This document shows, in pieces, positions 4,605 to 13,217 of a stretch of DNA of 22,336 nucleotides. Every line of letters starts with the position of its first letter. Within the stretch, counting starts at the first letter, position 1. The stretch comes from UBA3263 sp964508865 (GTDB lineage Bacteria; Bacteroidota; Bacteroidia; Bacteroidales; Muribaculaceae). The DNA is taken from assembly GCA_964508865.1 (NCBI GenBank), contig CAZDVP010000017.1:1-22336 (forward strand), written 5' to 3'. A program made the position numbers and the translations under genes. Under the pieces are notes generated by a model. The model had not been told where the DNA came from, ran no database searches, and saw only the letters and a program-made list of their open reading frames with translations.

Positions 4605-5753
4605 TTAGAGCATCAGGCGGTAGATGCGGGCGGAGGCGGCGGGGTCGGTGGGGCAGAAGTTGCCGATGAGGGGGCCTTTGGTGTCGTGGAGGTTGGCAAC
4701 GAGAAGCGGAATGTCGGGGTCGGTGATTCCGAGTTCGCCCAGGGTCAGGGGCATGCCGATCGAGCGGTTGAAGCGGCGCAGGGCGGCAATGGCTTCCGCC
4801 GAGGATTCTACGCCGAAAACGCGGCGGCCGAACTGCTCGATTTTATCGCTGTTGAACTGGGCGGCATATTCCAGCCATGCCGGAAAGACCACAGACAGGC
4901 CGGCACCGTGGGCCACGCCATAGAGGGCCGACAGTTCATGCTCCATGCCGTGGGAGGTCCAGTCCTCAACGCGGCCAACGCCGAGAATGCCGTTGTGGGC
5001 AACAGTGCCGGCCCACATCAGGTTGGCGCGGGCCTGATAGTCGGCGGGGTCGGCCATTACGCGGGGCGCAACGTTGACTATTGCCTTGAGGGCACCTTCG
5101 CATAGGCGGTCGGTCACTTCGCAGTCGGGAGTGTTGGAGAAATAGCGCTCCATGATGTGGGCCATCATGTCGACTATGCCGCAAGCGGTCTGGTAGGGTG
5201 GCAAGGTTTCGGTCAGCTCCGGGTTGAGAATGGCAAAACGGGGGCGGAGCACATTGGTTCGGAGCGACACTTTTTTGCCGCCGTCGATTTTGGTAATCAC
5301 CGAGTTGCCGGAGCCTTCGCTGCCGGCGGCGGCTATGGTCAGCACCACTCCGACCGGCAGAGCCTCGGTCATTTGCGCGCGACCGGCCCAGAAGTCCCAG
5401 AAGTCGCCGCTGTAGGGCACGCCGCCGGCAATGGCTTTGGCGGTGTCGATCACCGAGCCGCCGCCAACTGCCAGCAGGGCGTCGATGCCCTCTGCGCGGC
5501 AAAGGTCTATGCCCTCATAAACGCAGTCGTCGGTGGGATTGGGTTTGATGCCGCCGAACTCAACGAATTCCACTCCGGCAGCGGCAAGCGATTGCTCAAC
5601 GCGGTCGAGCAGGCCCGACGACTTGGCCGACGAGCCGCCGAAGCAGAGCAGCACCTTGCGGCCCAGGCGGGCGGCAGTGAGTTCACCAACGCGCTGCTCG
5701 GTTGAGCGGCCGAAAACATACTCCGTGGGAGTGCAGAAATCAAAATTGTTCAT
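4605..5753 (-). CDS. Iron-containing alcohol dehydrogenase (BDH/YqhD type)
   Basis: A 382-residue group III (iron-activated) alcohol dehydrogenase that reduces aldehydes with NAD(P)H in the cytoplasm. Seen: an N-terminal nucleotide-binding half with VGGGSVIDTAKAIA (residues 96-109), GSEGSGNSV, and the C-terminal helical metal-binding half. The four metal ligands fit the family spacing: Asp195 and His199 in DMMAH, His268 in SHGMEH, and His282 in GVAHGAG. Length is typical for butanol dehydrogenase-like members. The natural substrate cannot be read from the sequence; detoxification of short-chain aldehydes is a common role for YqhD relatives. It is the last gene of the nadB operon. Its ATG lies inside the end of the Ig-like lipoprotein gene (14-bp overlap). 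Confidence 0.93.
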   Translation of the reverse strand: MNNFDFCTPTEYVFGRSTEQRVGELTAARLGRKVLLCFGGSSAKSSGLLDRVEQSLAAAGVEFVEFGGIKPNPTDDCVYEGIDLCRAEGIDALLAVGGGSVIDTAKAIAGGVPYSGDFWDFWAGRAQMTEALPVGVVLTIAAAGSEGSGNSVITKIDGGKKVSLRTNVLRPRFAILNPELTETLPPYQTACGIVDMMAHIMERYFSNTPDCEVTDRLCEGALKAIVNVAPRVMADPADYQARANLMWAGTVAHNGILGVGRVEDWTSHGMEHELSALYGVAHGAGLSVVFPAWLEYAAQFNSDKIEQFGRRVFGVESSAEAIAALRRFNRSIGMPLTLGELGITDPDIPLLVANLHDTKGPLIGNFCPTDPAASARIYRLML

Positions 5754-7713
5754 AAGGGTTGTAGGGTAAATCGTCGGGGTCTATTTCTTCGTCGTCTTGC
5801 TCGGCGTTGACTTCGCCGGCCATACGTTTGGGTTTGTTCTTTTTGATTGCGTCGGGCTTCTGCATGTCAACGGCCAGGGCGTTGATATCCCAGTCCTCGG
5901 TGCGGTCCCAGTTCTTTTTCAGGGCTAATTTTTTGGAGAAGTAGTAAACGTCTTCCGGCTGGCGGCGCAGCTTAAGGTCGCCGTTGGTCCACTCGCCGTT
6001 GCCGTCGGAGTCGATGAAAAGGCGGGCATAGTAGGTTGCCGGCAACAGGAATTGGAAAGTGGCCGAGCCGCGTTCGACCGGGAGCGTGCGCACCGGCTTG
6101 TCCTGCTCGTTGAGCAGCTCAACGATTGCCTGAACCGAATCGGGCAGGCCGCTGATGTTGAACTTTATGGTCGAATAGTCGTCGAGCGAACGAACGGTGA
6201 AGTTCTGCTCAACGTTGCGAATCCAAAGGCCATATATATCCCTGACGGCCAGGGAGTCGCCTGCGAGGCGATATTTTCCGGAGGGCTTCCACTCATAGTC
6301 GACCCGATAGTTGGTGAACGACCAGTCGTCGGCCGGCACTATTGGCGGCTGCGGATCCAGGGGAATGAACACCGAGTCGGGCATATACTCGATTCGGAGC
6401 GCCCCGGCGGGGAGCGAATCAATCGGTGTTGCGAACGAAAAGAGCAGCGGCAGGTTCACCTCCTGGGTCGAGTTCTTGAGGTTGACCGAGAGGAACGACG
6501 ACGGCTGCATCAGGGCGAAAGTGTCGATCGGAATAGTGTCGCTGATCTGGCGAATGGAGTCGATTTTGTCCTGAAGGGTTATTGCCCGGGGCTTCTCCTT
6601 TTTGTCCTTGCGGGGCGATTTGAAGTTAAATTTGAGGGTGTCGGTTGCCCAAACGAGGTTGCTGAGGGTGTCGACGCGGCGATAGCGCGTTTCAATCAGC
6701 ATGGTGTCGGCCTTGATTACCGCCGAATCGCGCAGCCAGAAGGTGAGGGTGTCCAGGCCTGGAGTGCGGGTCATCAGGCTGACGTCGAGCAGCGGCAGGC
6801 GCAGGGTGGTGTCGGAGCCGAGGGTAACTATGGTCAGCTCGGCCAGCGAGTCGGCCGGCGCGGCCATTTCGAGCTGGATAACGTTGCGGGTCTGGCGCTT
6901 GTAGTTTTTAAGATATTGCGCCTGATATTCCTCGTTGAACCAGCCGAGCAAAACGTTGTTGGGCAGATAGTCGACCACTTCGGTAATGACTACGGAGTCC
7001 TCGGCAACGGTGTCGGCCACCTGGCGGTGCTCAACGCCGGGAGTGAGCAGCACCGAACTGAACGCAACGTCTTCGGTGCGGTCCCAGAAATAGTCGCGGT
7101 TCTGGTCGTTGAGCGCAAAGAGTTCATAGCTGCCCGGGGCAAGGTTGCGCACAGTGAACTGCCCCAGCTGGTTGGTGCGGGCAATGCGCTCGAAGCGGCG
7201 GGTCAGGATATTGGAGTCGGCCGGAGTGGAATAAACGCCCACCAGCATGCCCTGGGCCGGCTCCAGGTCGCGGGCGCGGAGCACCATGCCCGAAATCTGG
7301 AGGGTGTCGATCGAGTCGCCGGTTGCAAAGTCGATGGCCAGGCCGTCGAGCACGTTGCCCTCGTTGAGGTCCTTGACCGCGTCGGCCAGGTCGATGGTGT
7401 AGGTAACGTTTGGAATCAGCGAGTCGCGCAGCGTAATGTCCAGGCGCTTGCCGTTGGCAAAGAGCTCGGGCATTTCCTTTTGGGTCGGCGATATGGCAAC
7501 CTTTGAGTTCGGGTCGTCGAGCTGAATATTTTCGTCGAAATAGATTGAAAACTTATGTGAGTTAACGTTGGTTGCACCGGGCACGGGGTTGGAGCCGACA
7601 TAGCGGGGCGGTTTGACGTCGCGCGGGCCACCGGTCGGGTGACCGATGTTGGCACACGCCGCCAGAGTCAGCAGCGCCACAATAACGATTGGCAGATAAC
7701 GCAGTTTATTCAC
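5740..7713 (-). CDS. Ig-like (SbsA-type) domain lipoprotein
   Basis: A 657-residue lipoprotein with signal sequence and lipobox LAAC (Cys20). The conserved Bacteroidota opening PTGGPRDVKPP follows and leads into an SbsA Ig-like domain (about residues 38-130: PVPGATNVNSHKFSIYFDENI, then ISPTQKEMPELFANGKRLDI, then LNEGNVLDGLAIDF). After it comes a beta-rich region that includes a carboxypeptidase-regulatory-like stretch (about 170-215: TNQLGQFTVRNLAPGSYELF). The C-terminal half is also beta-rich, and the tail is strongly acidic (EQDDEEIDPDD). The family is widespread in Bacteroidota, with no reaction known to me; an envelope structural or assembly role is likely. Start and stop overlap both neighbours (4 bp with the MATE gene, 14 bp with the dehydrogenase), so it is firmly in the operon. 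Confidence 0.88.
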   Translation of the reverse strand: MNKLRYLPIVIVALLTLAACANIGHPTGGPRDVKPPRYVGSNPVPGATNVNSHKFSIYFDENIQLDDPNSKVAISPTQKEMPELFANGKRLDITLRDSLIPNVTYTIDLADAVKDLNEGNVLDGLAIDFATGDSIDTLQISGMVLRARDLEPAQGMLVGVYSTPADSNILTRRFERIARTNQLGQFTVRNLAPGSYELFALNDQNRDYFWDRTEDVAFSSVLLTPGVEHRQVADTVAEDSVVITEVVDYLPNNVLLGWFNEEYQAQYLKNYKRQTRNVIQLEMAAPADSLAELTIVTLGSDTTLRLPLLDVSLMTRTPGLDTLTFWLRDSAVIKADTMLIETRYRRVDTLSNLVWATDTLKFNFKSPRKDKKEKPRAITLQDKIDSIRQISDTIPIDTFALMQPSSFLSVNLKNSTQEVNLPLLFSFATPIDSLPAGALRIEYMPDSVFIPLDPQPPIVPADDWSFTNYRVDYEWKPSGKYRLAGDSLAVRDIYGLWIRNVEQNFTVRSLDDYSTIKFNISGLPDSVQAIVELLNEQDKPVRTLPVERGSATFQFLLPATYYARLFIDSDGNGEWTNGDLKLRRQPEDVYYFSKKLALKKNWDRTEDWDINALAVDMQKPDAIKKNKPKRMAGEVNAEQDDEEIDPDDLPYNPYEQF

Positions 7714-9044
7714 GCTTTACGGGTATATTTCATGAAATAATAGAAGAACAGGGCGCCGGCCAGGAATAGGCTGACCGAGAAGCTATAGAAAACGCCGACA
7801 ATGCCGCCGCCCAGCGGGAAGGCAAACAGGTAGGTGGTAGGCAATCCGACCAGCAGATAGCTGACAAAGGCAATCCAGAGCATCGGCATCACCTTTGAGG
7901 TGCCGCGCAGGGCGTTGGCGAAGTTGACCTGGGTGGCGTCGCCGAGCTGATAGCATAGCAGCGGCGGAATCAGCGTCATGGCAATGGCAACAACGGCGGG
8001 GTCGTGGGTGAACAGGCCGATCAGCGGGCGCCCCATGGTTGCGAAAACGGCCGAAGCGCTCAGGGCCATGAGCAGCGTCAGGTGATAGCCCGAAAAACCG
8101 ATGCGGCGCATTTTGGCATAGTCGCCCTGGCCGGCGGCGTTGGCCACCAGCACCGAGGTTGCCGCCCCGAGGCTATAGTAGAAACAGAAGCCGAGAGTGC
8201 CGACAATAACCATTACCTGAAACGCAGCCAACTCCGTTGCGCCGATCCAGCCAACAAAAATCGCCGAGCCGGAAAAAGCAGCCGTTTCCATAAACAGCTG
8301 CATCGAAACCGGCAGCGAGGTGCGGAACAGCAGCCGGCGCGTTGAGGCGTTGCGGCGCGATTGGCTATAGCCGGCGCGGACGGCGGCAAAGCGCTTGCCG
8401 GTCATGAAAATCAAAACGATGATAACGGCGCTGGCAACGCGTGCGGCCAGAGTGGCCAGTCCGGCGCCAAACAGCCCGAGCTCGGGGAAGCCGCAGTGGC
8501 CATAGATGAGCAGGTAGTTGCCGCCTACGTTGAGCAGATTCACCCCGAGGATAATCCACATTGGCATGCGGGTGCTTTTCATGCCGTAGGAGCACTGGGC
8601 CCAGACGTTATAGATGGTCATGGGGAGCATTCCGCAAAGAAACAGCAGATAGTAGGGGCGGATGAGCGGCAGCAGCTCCCGGGGCTGGCCGAGGCGGTCG
8701 AGGTTGAGGTAGATAAGGCTCATCAGCAGCATAACGCCCAGGGTGTAGATAACATTCAGGGTCTGAGCGTTGCGCATGAGCGAGCCGATGCGGCCCGGAT
8801 TCTTCTGACCGAACAGCGAGCCGACCAGCGGGGTGATTCCGTAGGTGAAGCCCAGGCAGGCCATAACCGCCATGTTGAAGATATTGTTGACAAACGAAGC
8901 GGCCGAAAGCGCCTCGGTTGAATAGCGGCCAACCATGATATTATCGGCGAACCCGACCACGATAAGACCCGCCTGGCCGACCACGATGGGTAGCCCCAGG
9001 CGGATTATCTGCTTATAGTTCGACAGATAGCGCTGAAAGTTCAT
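7710..9044 (-). CDS. MATE family multidrug/sodium antiporter
   Basis: A 444-residue polytopic inner-membrane protein of the MATE (NorM/DinF) family, which exports cationic drugs or metabolites in exchange for Na+ or H+. About twelve hydrophobic segments are visible in two halves. The first opens with LGLPIVVGQAGLIVVGFADNIMVG, the second with RTSLPVSMQLFMETAAFSGS; these are equivalent family signatures (GLPI...D.IMVG and LP...Q...E...F). Length is normal. Its ATG overlaps the stop of the DUF4294 gene by 4 bp (ATGA), and its own stop overlaps the lipoprotein start by 4 bp, suggesting coupled translation. The substrate is unknown. Confidence 0.93.
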   Translation of the reverse strand: MNFQRYLSNYKQIIRLGLPIVVGQAGLIVVGFADNIMVGRYSTEALSAASFVNNIFNMAVMACLGFTYGITPLVGSLFGQKNPGRIGSLMRNAQTLNVIYTLGVMLLMSLIYLNLDRLGQPRELLPLIRPYYLLFLCGMLPMTIYNVWAQCSYGMKSTRMPMWIILGVNLLNVGGNYLLIYGHCGFPELGLFGAGLATLAARVASAVIIVLIFMTGKRFAAVRAGYSQSRRNASTRRLLFRTSLPVSMQLFMETAAFSGSAIFVGWIGATELAAFQVMVIVGTLGFCFYYSLGAATSVLVANAAGQGDYAKMRRIGFSGYHLTLLMALSASAVFATMGRPLIGLFTHDPAVVAIAMTLIPPLLCYQLGDATQVNFANALRGTSKVMPMLWIAFVSYLLVGLPTTYLFAFPLGGGIVGVFYSFSVSLFLAGALFFYYFMKYTRKA

Positions 9045-9658
9045 AGGGTGCCTTGTTCAACCGCAATGCAGACGCGCTCGATAATGGCGTCCTGCCTGTT
9101 TTTGTCGGGTTCATATTTGCCCTTGAGGCTCACCCCGAACAGTTTGCCGAATCCCTGCCAGAAGGCGGCGCGGAAGCTGCCCAGAAATGCCTTGAGAATG
9201 TCGTAGCCGGTCTGGTTGGTTTCGCGCATGATCAGCTTGACGAGCATGTTGGCCTGGCCGCGGGTGAACTTTTTCATTGCGGGTTTATATTGATTGAACA
9301 CCGCCGACTCCATTTCCTTGAGGTGCTTTTCGCGCGCCTTGGTGTCGGGCAATGTTTCAATGTATTCATAGGTTTCGGTCAGCGTGCGACAAATCACCTT
9401 GGCATAGGGGAGCGCCTTTTTGACGTCGCGCACGGTGCGCCAGTAGAACTCCTCCTCCTTCTTGTTCTTGAATTTCCATTCGGGAAAAACGGTTATTGGT
9501 TTCAGAACAACGTGGAAGGAAGTGTCGCCCTCTTCGGAAATATCGGTGAACTGGTCGACCACATACTGCGGCTTGATTGTCAGCTCCTGGGCGTGGAGTC
9601 CGGCAATTGAGCTGACAATGAAAATCAGCGGCAGCAGCAGTCGGCGCAGCGGGTTCAT
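9041..9658 (-). CDS. DUF4294 domain-containing exported protein
   Basis: A 205-residue protein of the Bacteroidota-specific DUF4294 family. The N-terminus (MNPLRRLLLPLIFIVSSIAG, then LHAQ) is a typical signal peptide, so the protein is exported to the periplasm or outer membrane. Family features seen are VLKPITVFPEWKFKNKKEEE, the segment WRTVRDVKKALPYAKV and the later GQANMLVKLIMRETNQTGYD plus AFWQGFGKLFG. The frame stays open up to 9847, but the chosen ATG at 9658 gives the signal peptide and overlaps the nadB stop by 4 bp (ATGA), whereas the longer version would overlap nadB by nearly 200 bp. No catalytic role is known for the family. Confidence 0.9.
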   Translation of the reverse strand: MNPLRRLLLPLIFIVSSIAGLHAQELTIKPQYVVDQFTDISEEGDTSFHVVLKPITVFPEWKFKNKKEEEFYWRTVRDVKKALPYAKVICRTLTETYEYIETLPDTKAREKHLKEMESAVFNQYKPAMKKFTRGQANMLVKLIMRETNQTGYDILKAFLGSFRAAFWQGFGKLFGVSLKGKYEPDKNRQDAIIERVCIAVEQGTL

Positions 9659-11232
9659 TGAGGGTTCTTTACGGGCGGATAGTCGAGAGTATAGTGCAGG
9701 CCGCGGCTCTCCTTGCGCTCCTTGGCCTGGCGCATGATCAGGTACCCCACATTGATGATGTTGCGGAGTTCGCAGATTGCACGCGAGGCGTGTGAGCTCT
9801 TGAAGAGCTTTTCGGTTTCTTCGTAGAGAATGTCTAATCGGTTCCATGCACGGTCGAGGCGCAGATTGCTACGCACTATGCCAACATACGCGCCCATGAT
9901 TTGGTTCACTTCCTTCAGGCTTTGGGTAATGAGAACCATTTCTTCGGGGTGGCGCGTGTCGTCGTCGTTCCAGTCGGGAACGTCGCGGCGGAAGTCGTAG
10001 GAGCCGATAACCGAGGCGGAGTGTTTGGCAGCGGCGTCGGCATAAACAACGGCCTCGATGAGCGAGTTCGAAGCCAGGCGGTTGCCGCCGTGGAGGCCGG
10101 TGCAGCTGCATTCGCCAACGGCATAGAGGCGCTTGATGCTCGATTCGCCGTTGCCGTCGACCTTGATGCCGCCGCAGAGATAGTGGGCGGCGGGGGCAAC
10201 GGGGATGTAGTCCTTGGTGATGTCGATTCCGAGCTCAAGGCAGTGCTTGTAGATGTTGGGGAAATGGCGCTTTGTTTCTTCGGCATCCTTGTGGGTCACG
10301 TCGAGATAGACGTGGTCGTGGCCCAGCTGCTTCATTTCGGAGTCGATTGCGCGGGCAACGATGTCGCGCGGGGCAAGCGACAGACGCGGGTCATATTTAT
10401 GCATGAACTCCTCGCCGTTGCCGTTGCGGAGCACCGCACCATAGCCGCGCATGGCTTCGGTTATGAGGAAGCAGGGGCGGTCGCCGGGATGATAGAGGGC
10501 GGTGGGGTGGAACTGGATGAACTCCATGTCCTGAACGGTTCCTTTGGCGCGATAGACCATTGCAATGCCGTCGCCGGTGGCAACGAGCGGGTTGGTTGTG
10601 TTCTGATAAACCGCGCCGACGCCGCCAGTGGCCATAAGGGTTATGCGCGACAGGAAGGTGTCGACCTTGCCGGTGGCTTCGTCGAGAACGTAGGCACCAT
10701 AGCAGGTAATGTCGGGGGTGCGGCGCGTAACGATTTTGCCTAAGTGATGCTGGGTAATGATTTCAATGGCAAAATGATTCTCGAAAATGTCGATGTTGGG
10801 GTGGCGGCGCACCTGCTCGATCAGGCGCTGCTGAATTTCAAAGCCGGTGTTGTCGGCATGGTGGAGAATGCGGAATTCGCTGTGGCCGCCTTCGCGGTGG
10901 AGGTCATAGGAGCCGTCGTCCTTCTTGTCGAAGCCGACGCCCCACCCTACCAGCTCGCGGATCTGGGCCGGCGCGTTGGTCACCACCTTGCGCACCGCCT
11001 CGGGGTCTGACAGGAAGTCGCCCGCAATCATTGTGTCTTCAATATGTTTTTCGAAATCATCGACTTCGAGGTTGGTGACCGAAGCCACGCCGCCCTGAGC
11101 CAACGCCGTGTTGGCCTCGTCGAGAGTCGATTTGCAGACCAGAGCCACCCGTCCTTTGTCGGCAACCTTGAGCGCGAAGCTCATGCCGGCTATACCCGAA
11201 CCGATGACAAGGTAATCATATTCGTAAGTCAT
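9655..11232 (-). CDS. nadB: L-aspartate oxidase
   Basis: NadB oxidises L-aspartate to iminoaspartate with FAD, the first step of de novo NAD synthesis in the cytoplasm. The 525-residue product shows the FAD-binding start DYLVIGSGIAGMSFAL (residues 6-21), the family signature NTALAQGGVAS, the substrate-side motif HREGGHSEFRILH, FIQFHPTAL, and the catalytic-type Arg region LAPRDIVARAID. GGIKVDGNGESSIKRLYAVG and GLHGGNRLASNSL contact the flavin. The C-terminal helical domain (VGIVRSNLRLDRAWNRL) is complete. Length is normal for the family. It is the first gene of a five-gene overlapping operon with its own promoter. nadA and nadC are not in the window. Confidence 0.97.
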   Translation of the reverse strand: MTYEYDYLVIGSGIAGMSFALKVADKGRVALVCKSTLDEANTALAQGGVASVTNLEVDDFEKHIEDTMIAGDFLSDPEAVRKVVTNAPAQIRELVGWGVGFDKKDDGSYDLHREGGHSEFRILHHADNTGFEIQQRLIEQVRRHPNIDIFENHFAIEIITQHHLGKIVTRRTPDITCYGAYVLDEATGKVDTFLSRITLMATGGVGAVYQNTTNPLVATGDGIAMVYRAKGTVQDMEFIQFHPTALYHPGDRPCFLITEAMRGYGAVLRNGNGEEFMHKYDPRLSLAPRDIVARAIDSEMKQLGHDHVYLDVTHKDAEETKRHFPNIYKHCLELGIDITKDYIPVAPAAHYLCGGIKVDGNGESSIKRLYAVGECSCTGLHGGNRLASNSLIEAVVYADAAAKHSASVIGSYDFRRDVPDWNDDDTRHPEEMVLITQSLKEVNQIMGAYVGIVRSNLRLDRAWNRLDILYEETEKLFKSSHASRAICELRNIINVGYLIMRQAKERKESRGLHYTLDYPPVKNPQ

Positions 11233-11255
11233 AGCAAAACGTGTTTAAACAACCG

Positions 11256-11287
11256 CAAATATACGGAATATTTCGGATTTTTACAAA
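11256..11287 (-). promoter_or_regulatory. Promoter of the nadB operon
   Basis: On the minus strand TTTG (11287-11284), 20 bp, then TATATTTG (11263-11256): an exact match to the Bacteroides TTTG / TAnnTTTG promoter. The -33 box lies within the last codons of bioD. nadB therefore has its own promoter and may also be reached by read-through from the bio operon, since I see no terminator between the genes. Confidence 0.75.
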
Positions 11288-11916
11288 GAAGGGCAGATAA
11301 GAAGCGGAACCGACGGGTGGCGGCGCTTGAGGTAGCGCTCGATGAAGCCGGTGGTGTCGGCGGCGATGCGGGGGTCGGAGCTGTCGAAATGGCTATTGTA
11401 AATGACCGAATGGAGGGGGATTGCGCGGCGCTCGAGGGATTCGAAGCTGAGCAGCGTATGGTTGATCGAGCCGAGGGTTCCGTTGGTTACGAGCGCCACC
11501 GGCAGTCCGCGCGAGGCAATGTAGTCAATGGTCCAGAAATCGTCGGAGAGCGGAACCATCAGGCCGCCGGCACCCTCGACCAGCACAACGTCGTAGGTGC
11601 GGCTCAGGCGGTCAATGGCGCTGTCGATAGCCTCGAAATCTATGGGGCGGCCATCGATTTCGGCAGCCAACTGCGGCGAGCAGGGGTAGCTGAAAATCTG
11701 GGGCGCGGTTATGCCCTGAGCATCTTCGGGGAGTTCGGTCTGCATCAGGCGGCGGTGAACGTCGATATCTTCCGACCGGCCAACGTTGCCTGTCTGAATG
11801 AATTTGAGGGTTGCAACGCGCTTGCCCTCGTCCATGAGCCGGCGGGCGAGCCAGCCGGTGGCGTAGCTTTTGCCGGCATCGGTGTGGATGCCCGAAACGA
11901 ATATAACGTTGTTCAT
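11281..11916 (-). CDS. bioD: Dethiobiotin synthetase
   Basis: BioD uses ATP and CO2 to close the ureido ring of 7,8-diaminopelargonate, giving dethiobiotin. The 211-residue protein has the P-loop GIHTDAGKS (residues 9-17; the family usually reads GTDTxVGKT), KFIQTGN (substrate/Mg contact) and VVLVEGAGGLMVPLSDD, the BioD hallmark. Its ATG overlaps the bioGC stop by 4 bp, and it is the last gene of the nusB-bio operon. Length is slightly short but complete. The nadB promoter overlaps its 3' end. Confidence 0.94.
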   Translation of the reverse strand: MNNVIFVSGIHTDAGKSYATGWLARRLMDEGKRVATLKFIQTGNVGRSEDIDVHRRLMQTELPEDAQGITAPQIFSYPCSPQLAAEIDGRPIDFEAIDSAIDRLSRTYDVVLVEGAGGLMVPLSDDFWTIDYIASRGLPVALVTNGTLGSINHTLLSFESLERRAIPLHSVIYNSHFDSSDPRIAADTTGFIERYLKRRHPSVPLLICPSL

Positions 11917-13217
11917 TTTTTTCGTAGAAGCAAATAAATCGGTTGATAGGTCAGGGAGCAGCGGCCGTCGGAGCGGCGGGGATAGTCCCTGATAATTTCG
12001 TTGATGCTGCGGTCGGAGCGGCGGGCGTTGACTCCGGTTGCCCGCAAATGGCGGAGAACCTCAATGGGCTCGCTGAAAACCTTTGTTATCAGTCCGGAGT
12101 GGAGTTCGAGCAGCTCGAATGCCGCGGGAACGATGCGCCGCAGCGCCTGCTCGGAGTAATATGGCAGGCCAACAACGCCGGCCTCGGCCAGTTCGCGGAA
12201 AGTTTCGGGTCCGAAAGTTGAAAGCACGGCCAGGCCGCCCGGCTCAAGCACCCGCTCGAGCTGAATCAGAAATGCCGCCGGCGAGTTGAACCATTGCATT
12301 GTGGAGGCCGAAACGACTGCTCCGAAGCTGCCCCGAACGGTCGGCAGCTCGGCTTCGGCATCGGCCCGGCGAACCTCCAGCGCGCCGGCCGAGCCGCCGG
12401 CAATGTCCCATAGAACGAGCCGGCCGGCGGGAAATTTGCGCGAATAGAGCGAAGTGAAATATCCGCTGCCAACTCCGATTTCCAAAACCGGACCACGGCC
12501 AAGGCCATGTTTCTGCCAGAGGGCAAAGAGATGGTCGGCAATGCGGTGCTGAACGTCGGCGGCAGAGTCGTAGGTTGCGCGCCCTTTGGCGAAACGGTTG
12601 CACACGAGCGATTTGTTGACCACGAAGCGATTTATCAGCTGCTGAAAATCGGGAGTGTGCGGGCTGTCGATTTCAAGGATTTCTGCGCGGCCGCTCCAGG
12701 CACGGAGCTGGTTTTCGGGGGGGAAGATGCGGTCGGCGGTGGCTATGACAGCCCTGTCCCAACGGAAAGGCACCGGCTCGATGGGAAATGAAAGCAGTTC
12801 GGCCTGAAGCGATTCAATGCTGCGCTCGCCGCGGGGCAGATTGGTGGCGCCCATGCGGCGGCGGAACTTGGCCAGCGAGGCCTCCGAGAGGTTTGCGGCA
12901 GTGGCCGTCCAGATTGCCTGCGGAATTCCGAGCGAGTCGCTGACCGGCTGCGGAGTTCCACAAACGGCAATGGTCAGCGTCAGCGGCAGGGACGCAGCGG
13001 TGAGTTCAGCGGCATGCACGCCGAGCGACCAGGCGAGCAGAACCACCTCGCCGTAGCCGACGATGCTCGGCGGAGTGAGCTCGGAATAGTCGGACACGAC
13101 GGCAATGTCGTAGCCCGGGCAGCAGAGCGAGGCAAACGCGCTCTCGTCGGTGCTCCAGCCGGCATAAATCAGCAGCAGCCGCGGATTGTTTTCCTTATTT
13201 AGAAAGCAGAGTTTCAA
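11913..13217 (-). CDS. bioGC: BioG-BioC fusion: pimeloyl-ACP methyl ester esterase + malonyl-ACP O-methyltransferase
   Basis: One 434-residue protein carries two opposite activities of pimeloyl-ACP synthesis. Residues about 1-200 are a BioG (DUF452) alpha/beta-hydrolase: nucleophile Ser64 in LAWSLGV, Asp162 in TADRIFPP, His187 in DSPHTPDF. It would remove the methyl ester from pimeloyl-ACP. Residues about 205-434 are a BioC SAM methyltransferase: the opening RFAKGRATYDSAADVQHRIA, SAM motif I VLEIGVGSG (244-252), and MQWFNSPAAFL. It would methylate malonyl-ACP to start the chain. BioG-BioC fusions are known in Bacteroidetes. The gene overlaps bioF by 23 bp and bioD by 4 bp. A frameshift or assembly artefact is unlikely because one frame covers both domains. 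Confidence 0.92.
   Translation of the reverse strand: MKLCFLNKENNPRLLLIYAGWSTDESAFASLCCPGYDIAVVSDYSELTPPSIVGYGEVVLLAWSLGVHAAELTAASLPLTLTIAVCGTPQPVSDSLGIPQAIWTATAANLSEASLAKFRRRMGATNLPRGERSIESLQAELLSFPIEPVPFRWDRAVIATADRIFPPENQLRAWSGRAEILEIDSPHTPDFQQLINRFVVNKSLVCNRFAKGRATYDSAADVQHRIADHLFALWQKHGLGRGPVLEIGVGSGYFTSLYSRKFPAGRLVLWDIAGGSAGALEVRRADAEAELPTVRGSFGAVVSASTMQWFNSPAAFLIQLERVLEPGGLAVLSTFGPETFRELAEAGVVGLPYYSEQALRRIVPAAFELLELHSGLITKVFSEPIEVLRHLRATGVNARRSDRSINEIIRDYPRRSDGRCSLTYQPIYLLLRKK

Noticed and set aside
6052..7506. 484-codon open frame opposite the Ig-like lipoprotein gene, and similar long antisense frames at 9901-10743, 11044-11937 and 14277-15299
   Set aside because: These mirror the codon bias of the genes on the other strand, show no domain features, and would lie wholly antisense to well-identified genes.
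9659..9847. Longer N-terminus of the DUF4294 protein
   Set aside because: It overlaps the nadB coding region by almost 200 bp and would bury the clear signal peptide that begins at 9658.
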